From positions 62,001 to 126,000 of the forward strand of contig NZ_JAUHTQ010000001.1 of NCBI RefSeq assembly GCF_030418165.1: DNA of 64,000 nucleotides. Reading direction: 5' to 3'. Below the pieces are notes generated by a model, which worked only from the letters and a program-made list of their open reading frames with translations, searched no databases and was not told where the DNA came from. Below are positions 42,367-52,040 of this stretch, piece after piece; the stretch's first letter is position 1; each line of letters opens with the position of its first letter. This stretch comes from Ureibacillus aquaedulcis (GTDB lineage Bacteria > Bacillota > Bacilli > Bacillales_A > Planococcaceae). The position numbers and the translations under genes were made by a program.

Positions 42367-44811
42367 GTGACGAATGCACTAAAAGAAACAAGCTTGCAAA
42401 TAATCGGCATGACCTGCGCCGCCTGTGCAGCTCGTATCGAGAAAGGTTTGAACAAGCTTGATGGTGTTGAAGAAGCGAATGTCAATTTAGCCTTGGAAAA
42501 ATCCATCATAAAATTTAATCCCCAAAAGGTAAATGAACAGGAATTCGAAAAAAAGATTGAAGCATTGGGCTATGGTGTAGTTAAAGATAAAAAAGAATTC
42601 TCGATAACCGGCATGACCTGTGCGGCCTGTGCAGCTCGTATCGAGAAAGGGCTAGGTAAAATTGACGGTGTTACACTAGCGAATGTCAATCTAGCTCTCG
42701 AAAATGCAACAGTCGAGTTTAATCCAAGCCGTGTCTCTATGTCGGATATTATCAGCCGCGTAGAAAAGTTAGGGTACGGGGCAAAAATTAAAGACGACTC
42801 TCAGGCGGCGTCCAATCATCGGGAAGAAGCGATACAAAAACAACAAAGAAAATTTATTTTTTCAGCACTTCTATCATTACCACTTTTATGGACGATGGTC
42901 GGTCATTTTTCGTTTACTTCCTTTATTTATGTACCCGAAATTCTAATGAATCCATGGGTGCAACTGGTCTTGGCAACCCCTGTTCAATTTATCATTGGCG
43001 GGCAATTTTACATTAGTGCCTATAAAGCGTTACGCGACCAGAGCGCCAATATGGATGTTCTAGTCGTAATGGGTACGTCTGCTGCCTACTTTTACAGTGT
43101 TTATCAGGCCGTTGTTACAAATGGGCAGCCTCAGTACCCGCATCTCTATTTTGAAACAAGTGCGGTGTTGATTACACTTATTCTTTTGGGCAAACTTTTC
43201 GAGGCTAAAGCCAAAGGGCGCTCGTCTGAAGCCATTAAAAAATTGATGGGACTGCAGGCAAAAACGGCATTGGTTATTCGAAATGGACTGGAAAAAGAAC
43301 TGTTAATAGATGGAGTGGTTGTCGGCGATCTGATTCTAATAAGGCCCGGAGAGAAAATTCCGGTTGATGGGGAAGTCCTGGAAGGCAATACGGTAGTTGA
43401 TGAGTCGATGTTGACAGGTGAGAGTCTGCCTATTGAAAAGGAGACTGGATCTTTAGTGTTCGGATCCACAATGAACAAAAATGGTTTTATCACCATCCGC
43501 GCGACAAAAGTGGGACGAGATACAGCACTCTCTCAAATTATTAAAGTTGTTGAGGAGGCTCAAGGCTCCAAGGCACCTATTCAACGTCTAACCGATAAGA
43601 TTTCGGATATTTTTGTCCCTGTTGTCATCGCACTGGCAATAATTACGTATATCGTCTGGCTAGTCTTCATCACTCCAGGGGAATTTGTGCCGGCACTGGA
43701 AAGTTTGATTGCTGTTCTAGTTATTGCCTGTCCATGTGCGCTGGGACTGGCAACGCCTACATCTATTATGGCGGGCTCAGGTCGTGCGGCAGAATTGGGT
43801 ATTCTTTTTAAAGGTGGGGAACACCTTGAACAGACCCACCACATCAATACGGTTGTAGTAGATAAAACCGGAACTGTGACAAATGGACAACCTGTTTTAA
43901 CAGATGTCGTAGTTGCCGATGGGATGAATGTTCGGATGCTCCTTTCTTTTATAGGCTCAGCCGAAAAACAATCAGAACATCCACTTGCAGAATCAATTAT
44001 CAGAGGGATAGAGCAACAAGGGATCAAGCTTCGCGAAGTCCGTGATTTTGAAGCATTACCGGGATATGGCGTAAAAGCAACAGTCAATCAACGGGCAATC
44101 TTAGTAGGTACGCGTAAATTGATGGAAAAATACCATATTAAAATACCCAATGCATTAATTATTATGGAAAAACTTGAGGCTGAAGGAAAAACCGCCATGA
44201 TTGTCAGTATTGATGGTAAGTATGCAGGCATAATCGCTGTAGCCGATACGATTAAGGATACTTCACGGCAAGCCATTGAACGCCTGCATGCCATGGGAAT
44301 TGAAGTCATTATGATGACTGGTGACAATGAGCGAACTGCCAAGGCTATCGCACAACAGGTAGGGATTCAAAGAGTTATTCCAGAGCTTTTGCCTGAAGGG
44401 AAGGCAGAAGAAGTGAAGAAGTTGCAAGCGCTTGGCAGAAAGGTTGCCATGGTCGGGGATGGTATAAATGATGCACCAGCATTGGCAGTGGCTAATATCG
44501 GGATGGCGATTGGAACGGGCACGGATATAGCCATGGAAGCAGCGGATATCACATTGATTCGCGGCGATCTGAATAGTATAGCCGATGCCATTATTATGAG
44601 CCAGAAAACAATGGCGAATATCAAACAAAACCTATTCTGGGCGTTTGGATACAATACTCTTGGTATTCCGATTGCTGCGGCGGGGCTTCTCGCACCGTGG
44701 CTTGCTGGAGCTGCGATGGCATTTAGCTCCGTATCAGTCGTGCTGAATGCATTACGTTTACAAAGAGTAGAATTGAATAATAAATTTGCAAAAAAGGGGG
44801 ATGTTCAATGA
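42367..44811 (+). CDS. copA: Copper-exporting P1B-type ATPase
   Basis: 814 residues. Two N-terminal heavy-metal-associated domains have GMTCAAC at residues 14-20 and 82-88. The rest is a P1B ATPase core: [11 protein letters not shown] helix region, TGES actuator loop ([14 protein letters not shown]), the intramembrane CPC in [13 protein letters not shown], the phosphorylated Asp in [10 protein letters not shown], the SEHPLA His-Pro nucleotide-site motif, and [15 protein letters not shown]. The C-terminal two helices ([10 protein letters not shown]...) hold the conserved Asn/Tyr of Cu(I) pumps. It exports Cu+ from the cytoplasm. The start is GTG with GGTAGGTG upstream. No copZ or csoR is adjacent. 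Confidence 0.95.
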   Translation: MTNALKETSLQIIGMTCAACAARIEKGLNKLDGVEEANVNLALEKSIIKFNPQKVNEQEFEKKIEALGYGVVKDKKEFSITGMTCAACAARIEKGLGKIDGVTLANVNLALENATVEFNPSRVSMSDIISRVEKLGYGAKIKDDSQAASNHREEAIQKQQRKFIFSALLSLPLLWTMVGHFSFTSFIYVPEILMNPWVQLVLATPVQFIIGGQFYISAYKALRDQSANMDVLVVMGTSAAYFYSVYQAVVTNGQPQYPHLYFETSAVLITLILLGKLFEAKAKGRSSEAIKKLMGLQAKTALVIRNGLEKELLIDGVVVGDLILIRPGEKIPVDGEVLEGNTVVDESMLTGESLPIEKETGSLVFGSTMNKNGFITIRATKVGRDTALSQIIKVVEEAQGSKAPIQRLTDKISDIFVPVVIALAIITYIVWLVFITPGEFVPALESLIAVLVIACPCALGLATPTSIMAGSGRAAELGILFKGGEHLEQTHHINTVVVDKTGTVTNGQPVLTDVVVADGMNVRMLLSFIGSAEKQSEHPLAESIIRGIEQQGIKLREVRDFEALPGYGVKATVNQRAILVGTRKLMEKYHIKIPNALIIMEKLEAEGKTAMIVSIDGKYAGIIAVADTIKDTSRQAIERLHAMGIEVIMMTGDNERTAKAIAQQVGIQRVIPELLPEGKAEEVKKLQALGRKVAMVGDGINDAPALAVANIGMAIGTGTDIAMEAADITLIRGDLNSIADAIIMSQKTMANIKQNLFWAFGYNTLGIPIAAAGLLAPWLAGAAMAFSSVSVVLNALRLQRVELNNKFAKKGDVQ

Positions 44812-44826
44812 GCATCTCTTTTTTTG
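44800..44826 (+). terminator. Terminator overlapping the copA stop codon
   Basis: Stem gatgttca / tgagcatc (one mismatch) with the TGA stop in the right arm, followed by T-rich sequence. Confidence 0.7.
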
Positions 44827-44947
44827 ACTGGATTCCTGCACAGTTACGTTCATCATCTAAACTTTTACCATTTTTATGAATAGAATCTTAAGGAAAGTTC
44901 AATCCTTTAACTAGTTGAATGAAAGAAAAACTAGGAGGATTATGAAA

Positions 44948-45610
44948 ATGGATAGTAAATTGCTATTAGTCACGATGACACTTCTTTCCGTGTTGCTTTT
45001 ATCGGCTTGTGGATGGGGCGACTCTGACAATGATGAACCAACCGAAGCAGGAGCGGATGTTACGAATAACTTAAATGGGACCGACAAACAAGTGAATGAA
45101 GAGGAAACCGAGCCTGCTAATGAACATGCAGGTCACTCGGAAGGTGTTATGCCGGAAGGTTTGAAGGAGTCGGAGAATCCCAAGTTTCCTGTTGGAAGCA
45201 GGGTCGTTGTAAATGCAAGTCATACAGATGGCATGGAAGGCGCTATGGCTACGGTTAAAGGTGCATATGATACAACCGTTTATTCTGTTTCATACACGCC
45301 GACAAATGGAGACCCTTTTGAGGAAAATCACAAATGGTTTGTAGAGGGAGAAATCTCGGGCGTGGATGATGGAGAAATCGGTGTTGGCTCAGATGTCATT
45401 ATTAATATTGAGCACCAAGATGGGATGCAGGGTGCAGAAGGTTCAGTCGATACAGTGGAAGATACAACAGTTTACGTAGTAGATTATACAAATTCCCTTG
45501 GCGAAACAGTGACAAATCATTTATGGCTCAAAGAAAGTGAACTTCAAACTGAAGAAGAGTCCAATTATGATAGTGATTGGGATGGAGATACAGGTTCAGA
45601 TACCCAATAA
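44948..45610 (+). CDS. YdhK-like lipoprotein with two DUF1541 repeats
   Basis: About 220 residues: a signal peptide with lipobox LLSAC (Cys at about residue 20), an acidic linker with HAGHSEG, then two repeated domains. The repeats start FPVGSRVVVNASHTDGMEGA and IGVGSDVIINIEHQDGMQGA, and each continues with A.V.GA/TVE.TTVY.V.YT. This is the DUF1541/YdhK architecture, a Gram-positive extracytoplasmic protein of unknown function often found near copper genes. The start at 44948 is nine bases after AGGAGG. An ATG six bases upstream is only three bases away. The adjacent copA supports a metal-related role, which is inference. Confidence 0.85.
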   Translation: MDSKLLLVTMTLLSVLLLSACGWGDSDNDEPTEAGADVTNNLNGTDKQVNEEETEPANEHAGHSEGVMPEGLKESENPKFPVGSRVVVNASHTDGMEGAMATVKGAYDTTVYSVSYTPTNGDPFEENHKWFVEGEISGVDDGEIGVGSDVIINIEHQDGMQGAEGSVDTVEDTTVYVVDYTNSLGETVTNHLWLKESELQTEEESNYDSDWDGDTGSDTQ

Positions 45611-45618
45611 AGAATGAT

Positions 45619-45862
45619 AGAGGCTGGGACACAAGTAGAATTTTTAAAAAAATTAGGGAATACTATTGCAAGAATTGTTACTTTATAATTTGATTGGAGT
45701 GTAGGGTCGACTCCTGCGGGAATAGCACGAAGACTGAGACTACAGGCTCAGGCCGTGCCACTGGATTCGCGTACACGAAACGGAAATCAATTTTAGCTAC
45801 ATTGAAAAATACCATTTTCCCACTCGAGGGAAATGGTATTTTTTTCTTCTGTCCCGGTCTCT
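45619..45862. repeat. 244-bp element bounded by inverted repeats
   Basis: The left end agaggctgggaca (45619-45631) and right end tgtcccggtctct (45850-45862) are inverted repeats with two mismatches. Inside, a second element runs from about 45690 (tttgattggagtgtag...) to about 45792 (...cggaaatcaa) with complementary ends. It includes ggtcgactcctgcggg, a sequence of the dispersed-repeat type known from Bacillaceae and Planococcaceae. A terminator hairpin follows it. No open frame with a ribosome site is present, so this looks like a nested, non-autonomous repeat. Confidence 0.65.
45805..45846. terminator. Hairpin with T run inside the repeat element
   Basis: Stem aaaaataccattt-ccc / gggaaatggtattttt with a bulged T and a short loop, followed by T residues. 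It could serve as terminator for the YdhK-like gene. Confidence 0.75.
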
Positions 45863-46163
45863 TATTTTTTTGCTCAAATAAGCGAGAAGATTTGCTGACA
45901 TCCTCATGTTAAAAATAGATAAACCCGTGAAAATCAAAAATTAGCATATTTCCATCACTAGGCTGCGGAACTGAAAGAGTTCGAGCAAATTATTACATTA
46001 TGGGTAAAGAATTTTAGCTATTTAACAAAAATGGATTGAAATTTATTTTGAAATTTTTTAAATAGTCTGATAAAATCATGTAACACTGATTCATTTTAAA
46101 TCTAACCCTTTAGTGAATTGATTTAAACGGTTCAGCGACTATCGTAAAAAAGAGGGAATTATT
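45863..46163. other. Intergenic stretch upstream of the aminotransferase
   Basis: About 300 AT-rich bases. Nothing beyond the aminotransferase ribosome site (GAGGG) was recognised. No T-box or riboswitch features were seen. Confidence 0.4.
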
Positions 46164-47360
46164 ATGAAGTACTCTGATAAAATGTTAAAAACTCCATCAT
46201 CGTTTATCCGAAATATCTTGAAGGTGACGAATGCACCTGACGTCATTTCGTTTGCTGGAGGACTACCAAACCCAATCTCTTTTCCAATTGAAGAAATGCA
46301 AAATTCGATTAATCATGCCATCGAAGAAAATGGGGCAAAATTATTCCAATACTCGACTACAGAAGGTTACCTACCTTTACGCCAATATATTGCAGACAAA
46401 TATAAAAAAGATTTCGGACTACAATTTGATCCGGAAGATATCTTAATTACAACAGGCTCACAACAAGCATTACAGCTTATTTCCCAAGTGCTCCTGAATA
46501 AGGGGGAAGGCATCGTCATGGAGGAGCCTGGATATCTAGGGGCGATCCAGGCATTTTCTTTAGCTGAACCGCAATTCTATTCGGTCGCATTAGAAGAGGA
46601 TGGCTTAAACGCAGAACAGCTTGAAGAAACACTTGCTGCAAATGATAACATTAAATTTATCTATACGGTTCCGAATTTCCACAATCCTACAGGCATTACC
46701 TATTCTAAGGAGAAACGTGAAGCTATTTATGAAGTGGTAAACAAATATGATGTAGTGTTGATAGAAGATGATCCTTACGGTGAGTTACGCTGGAATGGCG
46801 AAAAGTTACCTTATATTGGTGCGGGTAGACTGGAAAATTCCGTATTGCTGGGGTCTTTCTCAAAAATCGTAACACCGGGTATGCGTTTAGGGTATCTCGT
46901 TACCAAAAATAAAGAGTTAATGCACCATATCAATACCGTGAAACAAGCGACGGATTTACACACGAATATTTTCTCACAAATGATTCTCCATGATTACTTG
47001 GCAAGCAACGATCTAGAATCACATGTACAGAAAATCATCAGCCTGTATGAAACACAAGCTAATGCCATGTTGAATGCAATGGCAAAGTACTTCCCATCAT
47101 CTGTAAAGTATACGAAACCAGATGGAGGCATGTTCATTTGGGTAACATTGGAAGAAGGTACTTCAGCTCTTGATTTCTTTGACAAGGCAATGAAAGAAAA
47201 AGTAGCCTTCGTGCCCGGAGATCCATTCTACACGGATAAAACAAATGTAAATACTTTACGTTTGAACTATACAAATTCTTCGCCTGAAATTATTGAAGAG
47301 GGCATTAAGCGATTAGGAAAGATACTGTATTCTCTTTCTGCCAAAAAGCAAATGGTATAA
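46164..47360 (+). CDS. PLP-dependent aminotransferase (2-aminoadipate/aromatic type)
   Basis: 398 residues of fold type I, without the helix-turn-helix arm of MocR regulators. Visible motifs are SFAGGLPNPISFPIEEM at about residues 29-45, LITTGSQQALQLI, TVPNFHNPTGITY, the Asp of IEDDPYGELRW and the cofactor lysine in GSFSKIVTPGMRLGY. It is closest in pattern to LysN/Aro8-like enzymes that aminate 2-oxoadipate, branched or aromatic keto acids. No biosynthetic operon surrounds it. It has GAGGG upstream of its ATG and a terminator behind. Confidence 0.85.
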   Translation: MKYSDKMLKTPSSFIRNILKVTNAPDVISFAGGLPNPISFPIEEMQNSINHAIEENGAKLFQYSTTEGYLPLRQYIADKYKKDFGLQFDPEDILITTGSQQALQLISQVLLNKGEGIVMEEPGYLGAIQAFSLAEPQFYSVALEEDGLNAEQLEETLAANDNIKFIYTVPNFHNPTGITYSKEKREAIYEVVNKYDVVLIEDDPYGELRWNGEKLPYIGAGRLENSVLLGSFSKIVTPGMRLGYLVTKNKELMHHINTVKQATDLHTNIFSQMILHDYLASNDLESHVQKIISLYETQANAMLNAMAKYFPSSVKYTKPDGGMFIWVTLEEGTSALDFFDKAMKEKVAFVPGDPFYTDKTNVNTLRLNYTNSSPEIIEEGIKRLGKILYSLSAKKQMV

Positions 47361-47450
47361 CTATACGAATTTCGCAAAAAAGAAGTAATATAAGGGAATG
47401 TGCGAAGTTAATAATCATTGTGGATATTTGAATAGACAGTTATTAATTTT

Positions 47451-47490
47451 AAGAATTGAGTCAATCTAATAGAAACTCAATTCTTTTTTA
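47451..47490 (+). terminator. Intrinsic terminator
   Basis: Perfect 11-base-pair stem, aagaattgagt / actcaattctt, with a 13-base loop and T6 run, about 90 bases after the aminotransferase. Confidence 0.85.
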
Positions 47491-47574
47491 TTTTTCATCT
47501 GAAAATAATGGCCTATATGCTAAACTGAGGGTAATTATTGAATTATAGATTGGGATTGAATAGGGGTGGTGTAC

Positions 47575-49572
47575 ATGAAGAAAAAATGGGTTTTCATCGT
47601 AGGGATAATCGCGATATTGCTGATAGCAGCCGGTTCCGTCTTCGGCTACCAGCAGTGGAATGAAAACAAAACCCAGGAAAAAAAGGACCGGGTTGCAAAA
47701 GAGTGGGTGGAAATGCTAAAAGCGCAGTCCTTTGAAGAAATTCCGCAGCTTGTTGCAAGTGATTCACTGGAAAAAGCAGGCTACACCAAGGAATCGATTG
47801 TTGAAAAGTACAAAGCCATTTTTGGTGGTATTGGTGTTTCCAATATGGAGATTGAATATGAAATGGATGAAGAAGATAACCTGGAATACGTTGCTACATT
47901 TGATACGGTTTTAGGAACAATATCCGAAATCCATTATAAAACGAAGCTCATTGAAAGCGACGAGGATTATAAGGTTGATTGGACGGCGGAGTTAATCTTC
48001 CCTGGTATGCTTTCGGATGATAAAATACGCTATACTGTCGACGAAGCAGTTAGAGGGGAAATCGTAGATCGGAATAATTCATCTTTAGCATTGAATACAA
48101 TCACCTATCAAGCCGGTGTTGTGCCAAAAAATCTAGGTGAAGGGCAGACAAGAACAAACAAACTCGCCAATATAGCAAATAGGCTTGCGATAACTGTTGA
48201 TTTTATTGAAGGTCAACTGGGACAAAGCTGGGTGCAGGACGAACATTTTGTACCTTTAAAAACTTTGCCCTATGGAGCAGACACACCAGTAATTGAAGGA
48301 GTTCAGTATCAACAGGTGGATACCCGTGCATATCCATTGCGGGAGGCTGCAGCACACATCACTGGATATGTAGGTGAAGTCAATGCTGAAGATATTGAAA
48401 AGGATCCCACTTTGCAAGCGGGAGATGTAATTGGCCGTACAGGACTTGAATTTGCATTCGAGAAGGAATTGCGCGGGCAAAATGGCGGGGAAATCTACAT
48501 TGAAACGGCAAATGGTGATAAGAGGGCAACCATTCAAAAGATTGAAAAGCAGGATGGACAAACAATCGAAGTGACAATTGATGCGAATTTGCAGCAAACT
48601 GCTTTTGATGCACTAGGGGATGCTGCAGGGTCCACAGTGGTCATGGAGCCGAAAACTGGAAATTTACTTGCACTCGTAAGTAAACCATCCTACAACCCGA
48701 ATCAATTCGTTGTAGGGATTTCCCAAAGCCAGTACGATGACTACAATAATGATGAAGACAAGCCTTTCATTAGCAGAATTACAACCCGTTATGCACCAGG
48801 TTCAACCTTCAAGCCTATTACAGCCTCCATAGGACTTGAATCAGGTGTGACAACAGTGGATGAAACACATCAAATTTCAGGATTGCAGTGGCAAAAGGAT
48901 GAGTCATGGGGGAACTACAGGATTTCCCGTGTATCGGAAACGGCCCGTGTGAATTTAAGAACAGCATTAGTGAAGTCCGATAATATTTATTTCGCCCAGG
49001 AAGCATTGGAAATGGGCGAGGAGACTTTCCGTGAAGGGTTGAATAAACTTACTTTTGGCGAATCCTATGAGTTGCCTTTAACGATGGAACCTGCACAAAT
49101 TTCCAATGAAGAGTCATTTGGTTCCGAAATCTTGTTGGCGGATACGGCCTATGGGCAAGGGCAACTGTTAATGTCACCGATTCACATGGTGACCAACTAC
49201 TCGGTGCTTGCAAATGATGGTGTACTAACGTATCCAAATCTTATCGCCGGTTCAGAGGCAAAAACGAAAGAAGTATTTGCAAAAGAAACAATTGATACAA
49301 TTAGACCAATGTTGGTAGAAGTTGTCACTGCTCCTGAAGGGACAGCGCATGAATTAAACGGGCTAGGAAATATAGCAGCTAAAACAGGTACAGCGGAATT
49401 AAAGAAAGCGCAAGGGGAGCGCGGAGTTGAAAATAGCTTAATAACTGTTTTTGATGCAAATGACGGGGGCTATATGGCTGTATCGATTGTTGAAGACCAT
49501 CGAAAAGCAGGGAAAACAGCGACGCAATTGATCAAACCAGTTATCCAGTATCTTGAACTGTTGACTCAGTAG
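47575..49572 (+). CDS. pbpC: Class B penicillin-binding protein (PBP3/MecA-N type transpeptidase)
   Basis: 665 residues. A membrane anchor lies near the N-terminus (WVFIVGIIAILLIAAGSVFG), then an NTF2-like MecA-N domain (about 35-150), a dimerisation domain (GEIVDRNNSSLA, ITGYVGEVNAED) and a transpeptidase domain. Catalytic motifs are SxxK in APGSTFKPITA, SxN in VKSDNIYF and KTG in AAKTGTAEL. Size and layout match Bacillus subtilis PbpC. It cross-links peptidoglycan outside the membrane. The ATG at 47575 has AGGGGTGG upstream. Two GTGs a few bases earlier lack a site. Confidence 0.9.
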   Translation: MKKKWVFIVGIIAILLIAAGSVFGYQQWNENKTQEKKDRVAKEWVEMLKAQSFEEIPQLVASDSLEKAGYTKESIVEKYKAIFGGIGVSNMEIEYEMDEEDNLEYVATFDTVLGTISEIHYKTKLIESDEDYKVDWTAELIFPGMLSDDKIRYTVDEAVRGEIVDRNNSSLALNTITYQAGVVPKNLGEGQTRTNKLANIANRLAITVDFIEGQLGQSWVQDEHFVPLKTLPYGADTPVIEGVQYQQVDTRAYPLREAAAHITGYVGEVNAEDIEKDPTLQAGDVIGRTGLEFAFEKELRGQNGGEIYIETANGDKRATIQKIEKQDGQTIEVTIDANLQQTAFDALGDAAGSTVVMEPKTGNLLALVSKPSYNPNQFVVGISQSQYDDYNNDEDKPFISRITTRYAPGSTFKPITASIGLESGVTTVDETHQISGLQWQKDESWGNYRISRVSETARVNLRTALVKSDNIYFAQEALEMGEETFREGLNKLTFGESYELPLTMEPAQISNEESFGSEILLADTAYGQGQLLMSPIHMVTNYSVLANDGVLTYPNLIAGSEAKTKEVFAKETIDTIRPMLVEVVTAPEGTAHELNGLGNIAAKTGTAELKKAQGERGVENSLITVFDANDGGYMAVSIVEDHRKAGKTATQLIKPVIQYLELLTQ

Positions 49573-49621
49573 AAAGTTCATTAGGAATAAAACGTGCGAT
49601 TTCCAAAAAAAGACTTGTAAA

Positions 49622-49653
49622 AAGAACCAAAGGAATGATTCCTTTGGTTCTTC
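49622..49653. terminator. Bidirectional terminator
   Basis: Perfect 14-base-pair stem, aagaaccaaaggaa / ttcctttggttctt, with loop tga. It separates the convergent pbpC and topB genes. Confidence 0.92.
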
Positions 49654-49657
49654 TTAG

Positions 49658-51850
49658 TTAATCATCAAATTTAATACCTTTTAATAAATCCGCAAAAGCA
49701 TTATTGATCGGCTCAGCTTCTTTATCTTGCTGCTTTAAATACTTCTGGACGCTTCGTTTATCAACTTTACCGCCGCCTTCTTTTTTGCGGCGCGCTTCAA
49801 ATGCTGATAACTTTTCACGATACCCACATTTACATACGAAAATTTGTCCTTCACCTTCACCGCGTAGTTCAAGCTTTTTCTTGCATTGGGGACAGCGTGC
49901 GTTTGTTACGCGAGATACATTCTTGCGATGACCGCATTCCCGATCTTGGCATACAAGCATTTTGCCTTTTTTGCCATTTACTTCAAGCATCGGTTTGCCG
50001 CAATCCGGGCAAGCTTTTGTCGAGATATTGTCGTGTTTATATTTCTTATTGCTCGATTTAATGTCGGACACGATGTCTTTCGTATGTTGTTTCATTTCAT
50101 TGATGAAATTTTCTTTTTTCATTTTGCCTTTGGCGATCAATTCAAGCTTTTGTTCCCACTCGGCAGTAGTTGTTGGCGAGCGCAGCTCTTCCGGTACTAA
50201 ATCAAGAAGCTGACGGCCTTTCGACGTAATGAAGATATCTTTGCCACTACGCTTTTCAATCATGAAGGAATTGAATAGCTTATCGATGATATCTGCACGT
50301 GTAGCAACAGTACCGAGTCCACCAGTTGATTTTAGGGTCTCTGCAAGTTTCTTATCGCTTGTTTCCATATATTTCGTAGGATTTTCCATCGCGGAAAGTA
50401 AAGTCGCCTCTGTGAAACGTGCAGGCGGCTTTGTTTGCCCGGATGTCTGAACAATAAGTTTCGTTTTTAATATTTGGCCCTGCTCTAAGCGAGGTAATAA
50501 TTGTTCTTTAATATCGTCGGTTTGTTCCTCGTCATCATAACGATTTGAATAGACCTCTTTCCAGCCGGCTGATAACACAGTTTTCCCTTTAGCAATGAAC
50601 TTCTCGTTGGCAATCTGTGCTTGAACGGTTAGCTGCTCATACTCGTGTGCCGGTAATAGAACAGCCAAGAAGCGTTTCACAACTAAATCATAAATTTTTC
50701 GTTCTTTATCCGAAAAGGCGGAATAGTTCACGTATTCCTCAGTAGGGATAATTGCATGGTGATCTGATACCTTGCTGTCATCTACAAATGATTTAGAGGT
50801 CTTTATTGGTTTGGTTAAGACCTTATTTACTAGAGAGCGATATTCTCCTACGCCGCATGCTTTTAAGCGCTCAGGAATCGTGCTTATGATATCGGTAGAT
50901 AAATATCTTGAGTCTGTACGTGGATACGTTAAAACTTTATGAGATTCGTATAGCTTCTGCATAATATTCAGCGTTTCCTTTGCACTATAGCCAAACAGTT
51001 TATTCGCATCTCGCTGTAATTCCGTTAAGTCGTAAAGGCCAGGCGCGAATGATTTTTTTGCCTTACGCTCAATGTTGACCACTTTTGCATCCTGGTTGCC
51101 TAGTGATTTCACTATGGCATCTATTTTCTCTTTATTGAAGCTGCGCGAATTACCATTTGCATCCTGCCATGTTAGATTTAAATCGCCTGTTTGTAATTCA
51201 ATGCCGTAGAACGTTTGTGCTTTGAAGTCCTTAATTTCATTCTCGCGTGCTGCAATCATTGCCAGTGTTGGGGTCTGGACCCTACCGGTATTTAATTGTG
51301 CATTATGTTTGGTAGAGAGGGCACGAGACGAATTCAAGCCTAAAAACCAGTCCGCTTCGCTTCGGGCAACAGCGGCATGATAAAGATTTTCATAATCTTT
51401 TCCTGGTTTTAGATTTGCAAAGCCATCTTTAATGGCTTTGTCCGTTACCGAAGAAATCCATAAACGCTTAATGGGTTTGTTCACTTTTGCTTTTTCAATA
51501 ATCCATCTTGCAACAAGTTCGCCTTCGCGCCCGGCATCGGTTGCAATGATAATATCCTTGACATCGCCTCGAGTTAGCTGTGATTTTACCGCATTGAATT
51601 GCTTGCCGGATTGTTTTATCACGGTCAGTTTTAATCTCTCCGGCAACATCGGCAGGTCTTCCAGATTCCATTGTTTATATTTCACATCATAGCTTTCTGG
51701 GTCAGCCAATGTAACAAGGTGACCCAGGGCCCAAGTAACGATGTATTGGTCGCCCTCTAAAAACCCATTTCCTTTTTTATGGCACTTCAGTACTTTCGCA
51801 ATATCTCGTGCAACTGAAGGTTTTTCTGCCAGTACTACGCTTTTAGCCAT
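49658..51850 (-). CDS. topB: DNA topoisomerase III
   Basis: 730 residues, a type IA topoisomerase. TOPRIM domain at the N-terminus (VVLAEKPSVARDIA, IIATDAGREGELVARWI), cleavage region with the catalytic tyrosine in SHKVLTYPRTDSRYLS, LNTGRVQTPTLAMI, and a C-terminal zinc-ribbon-like tail with CPDCGKP and CPQCKK. It relaxes and decatenates DNA, chiefly at replication or recombination intermediates. The ATG at 51850 (MAKSVVLAEKP) follows AAAGGGTG. The longer frame starting at 51940 adds an unlikely 30-residue tail. Length compares with 727 residues in Bacillus subtilis. Confidence 0.94.
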   Translation of the reverse strand: MAKSVVLAEKPSVARDIAKVLKCHKKGNGFLEGDQYIVTWALGHLVTLADPESYDVKYKQWNLEDLPMLPERLKLTVIKQSGKQFNAVKSQLTRGDVKDIIIATDAGREGELVARWIIEKAKVNKPIKRLWISSVTDKAIKDGFANLKPGKDYENLYHAAVARSEADWFLGLNSSRALSTKHNAQLNTGRVQTPTLAMIAARENEIKDFKAQTFYGIELQTGDLNLTWQDANGNSRSFNKEKIDAIVKSLGNQDAKVVNIERKAKKSFAPGLYDLTELQRDANKLFGYSAKETLNIMQKLYESHKVLTYPRTDSRYLSTDIISTIPERLKACGVGEYRSLVNKVLTKPIKTSKSFVDDSKVSDHHAIIPTEEYVNYSAFSDKERKIYDLVVKRFLAVLLPAHEYEQLTVQAQIANEKFIAKGKTVLSAGWKEVYSNRYDDEEQTDDIKEQLLPRLEQGQILKTKLIVQTSGQTKPPARFTEATLLSAMENPTKYMETSDKKLAETLKSTGGLGTVATRADIIDKLFNSFMIEKRSGKDIFITSKGRQLLDLVPEELRSPTTTAEWEQKLELIAKGKMKKENFINEMKQHTKDIVSDIKSSNKKYKHDNISTKACPDCGKPMLEVNGKKGKMLVCQDRECGHRKNVSRVTNARCPQCKKKLELRGEGEGQIFVCKCGYREKLSAFEARRKKEGGGKVDKRSVQKYLKQQDKEAEPINNAFADLLKGIKFDD

Positions 51851-51970
51851 GTATAACACCCTTTCGTAAATCCTCTTATCAATATAGCATATTTCAGCCC
51901 TGCTTCCGGGTTTTCTGCATTGCTTTTTATGCAGCGGCACACATCTTTTATATTGACAGAAATAAAATAA

Positions 51971-52009
51971 AAGCTTTTCTTCCTGAACTAGCTAGGAGGA
52001 AAAGCTTTA
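51971..52009 (-). terminator. Terminator of the alr gene (minus strand)
   Basis: Stem aaagcttttcttcct / aggaggaaaagcttt (one mismatch) with a nine-base loop, A-rich on the left and so T-rich on the minus strand. Confidence 0.85.
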
Positions 52010-52040
52010 GATAAAATGCCTGTATAATTGATTCATTTAC

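Noticed and set aside
45694-45912. Open frame of 72 codons in the repeat element
   Set aside because: It crosses repeat sequence and a terminator hairpin, with no ribosome site.
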